From NCBI GenBank assembly GCA_017540915.1, contig JAFYAD010000139.1:1-6012 (forward strand): 6,012 nucleotides of DNA, in the 5' to 3' direction. Shown in pieces: positions 5,314 to 6,012 of this stretch (positions are counted from its first letter, which is position 1; every line of letters starts with the position of its first letter). A program made the position numbers and the translations under genes. The notes under the pieces are model-generated. The model had not been told where the DNA came from. It did not search any database and saw only the letters and a program-made list of their open reading frames with translations. This stretch comes from Lachnospiraceae bacterium. Its GTDB lineage: Bacteria; Bacillota_A; Clostridia; Lachnospirales; Lachnospiraceae.

Positions 5314-6012
5314 TCAGACATAGATATAATCATTCAGAACCGGCTGAAGTCCGCCGTTTTCCATGTCTGAATACATTTTGCGGATAGACCTGTTGTCGTT
5401 TATCTCGAACTGCTCGTCACCCTCATCAGCCTTTTCAGCTCCGTGAGCATGGATATCAACGGAATCGGTGCTGCCCTCGTATTTGTCCTCGTGATCACCT
5501 ATGCCTGTGGAAACTCCGGCAGAAACCTTTGTAGCACAGATCTTTGCTATTCCGTTTCTGAACTCAGCGCTCTCGCGGCTGGATACGGTGATCCCCACAA
5601 AAGGCAGGAAGATCCTGTAAGCACAGAGTATCTGACAAAGCTCCTTCTCACCCACTTCGCCCGGGTTTATCTTATCATTATTGACAATGGGTCGAAGCCT
5701 CGGACAGCTGAGTGAAAGCTCCGCATGAGGATATTTTCTGTTGATATGATAAACATGAAGTGCCGTTGCAAATGCGTCATGTCTGAAATCCGACAGTCCT
5801 AAAAGCGCCGAGAAACCGGCTCCCCTCATGCCACCCATTATGGCTCTTTCCTGTGCGTCAAACCTGTATGGCCACACTCTTTTATGCCCTAAAAGATGAA
5901 GAGTCTCATATTTGGTCCTGTCGTATGTCTCCTGAAATACAGTGACATAATCAACTCCGCATTCATGGAGATACCTGTATTCATCCACGTTTACCGGATA
6001 GATCTCTATACC
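5314..6012 (-). CDS. thiH: 2-iminoacetate synthase ThiH, C-terminal 232 residues, 5' end outside the window
   Basis: The reading frame is open to the window edge (first visible residues GIEIYPVN), so the N-terminal radical-SAM CX3CX2C cluster site is not seen. The enzyme splits tyrosine with SAM to p-cresol and dehydroglycine (2-iminoacetate), which ThiG uses to build the thiazole. Visible ThiH features are 'VTVFQETYDRTKYETLHLLG' (23-42), 'YRFDAQERAIMGGMRGAGFS' (49-68), 'LSLSCPRLRP' (99-108) and the C-terminal 'DEQFEINDNRSIRKM' (199-213) with 'GLQPVLNDY' (221-229). The related hydrogenase maturase HydG carries a second cluster motif CX2CX22C near its C-terminus. No such motif is present, which favours ThiH. 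An acidic and His-containing stretch at about 169-199 lengthens the loop before the final QFEI segment. The next gene follows after 63 bases. thiS, thiG and thiF are expected further upstream. Confidence 0.95.
   Translation of the reverse strand, partial: GIEIYPVNVDEYRYLHECGVDYVTVFQETYDRTKYETLHLLGHKRVWPYRFDAQERAIMGGMRGAGFSALLGLSDFRHDAFATALHVYHINRKYPHAELSLSCPRLRPIVNNDKINPGEVGEKELCQILCAYRIFLPFVGITVSSRESAEFRNGIAKICATKVSAGVSTGIGDHEDKYEGSTDSVDIHAHGAEKADEGDEQFEINDNRSIRKMYSDMENGGLQPVLNDYIYV

Noticed and set aside
5314..6012. HydG (hydrogenase maturase) instead of ThiH
   Set aside because: The HydG C-terminal second-cluster cysteine motif is absent, the ThiH C-terminal QFEI segment is present, and thiC is in the same operon.

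Overview
The window reads as a chromosomal segment of a low-to-moderate GC Firmicute, most likely a Lachnospiraceae-type clostridium. The evidence is strong AGGAGG-type ribosome binding sites, a clostridial-type short ThiC, a clostridial ECF-like sigma factor, a UAP1-like sugar nucleotidyltransferase, and AT-rich spacers around roughly 50% GC genes. All supported genes lie on the minus strand, so transcription runs from high to low coordinates.

Layout in transcription order: (1) 6012-3307 holds the distal part of a thiamin biosynthesis operon: thiH (5' end outside the window), a ThiE/TenI-superfamily gene with a GTG start, and thiC. The two spacers are 63 bases each. No TPP riboswitch is visible; if there is one, it should lie upstream of the window. 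(2) 3306-2391 holds an AIM24/TIGR00266-family gene with its own sigma-A promoter, a hairpin in its leader and a hairpin terminator. (3) 2390-1635 holds an AT-rich island with one gene for a membrane-anchored or exported protein with a Big_14-like Ig fold. (4) 1634-251 holds a UDP-sugar pyrophosphorylase of the UAP1 type, followed by a textbook intrinsic terminator. (5) 250-1 holds the first 59 codons of an ECF-like sigma factor, preceded by a candidate ECF-type (possibly autoregulated) promoter.

The thiamin genes work together. ThiC makes the HMP-phosphate pyrimidine and ThiH supplies dehydroglycine for the thiazole. The ThiE/TenI protein would act on the thiazole product or in the coupling step, but it lacks residues typical of both characterised branches. 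The other genes appear to be independent units.

I see no clearly new multi-gene system. The observations most worth checking are a perfect 15-base inverted repeat that brackets thiC exactly, with a degenerate third copy elsewhere in the window; the ThiE/TenI protein with an atypical active site; the hairpin in the AIM24 leader; and the AT-rich Ig-like gene island.
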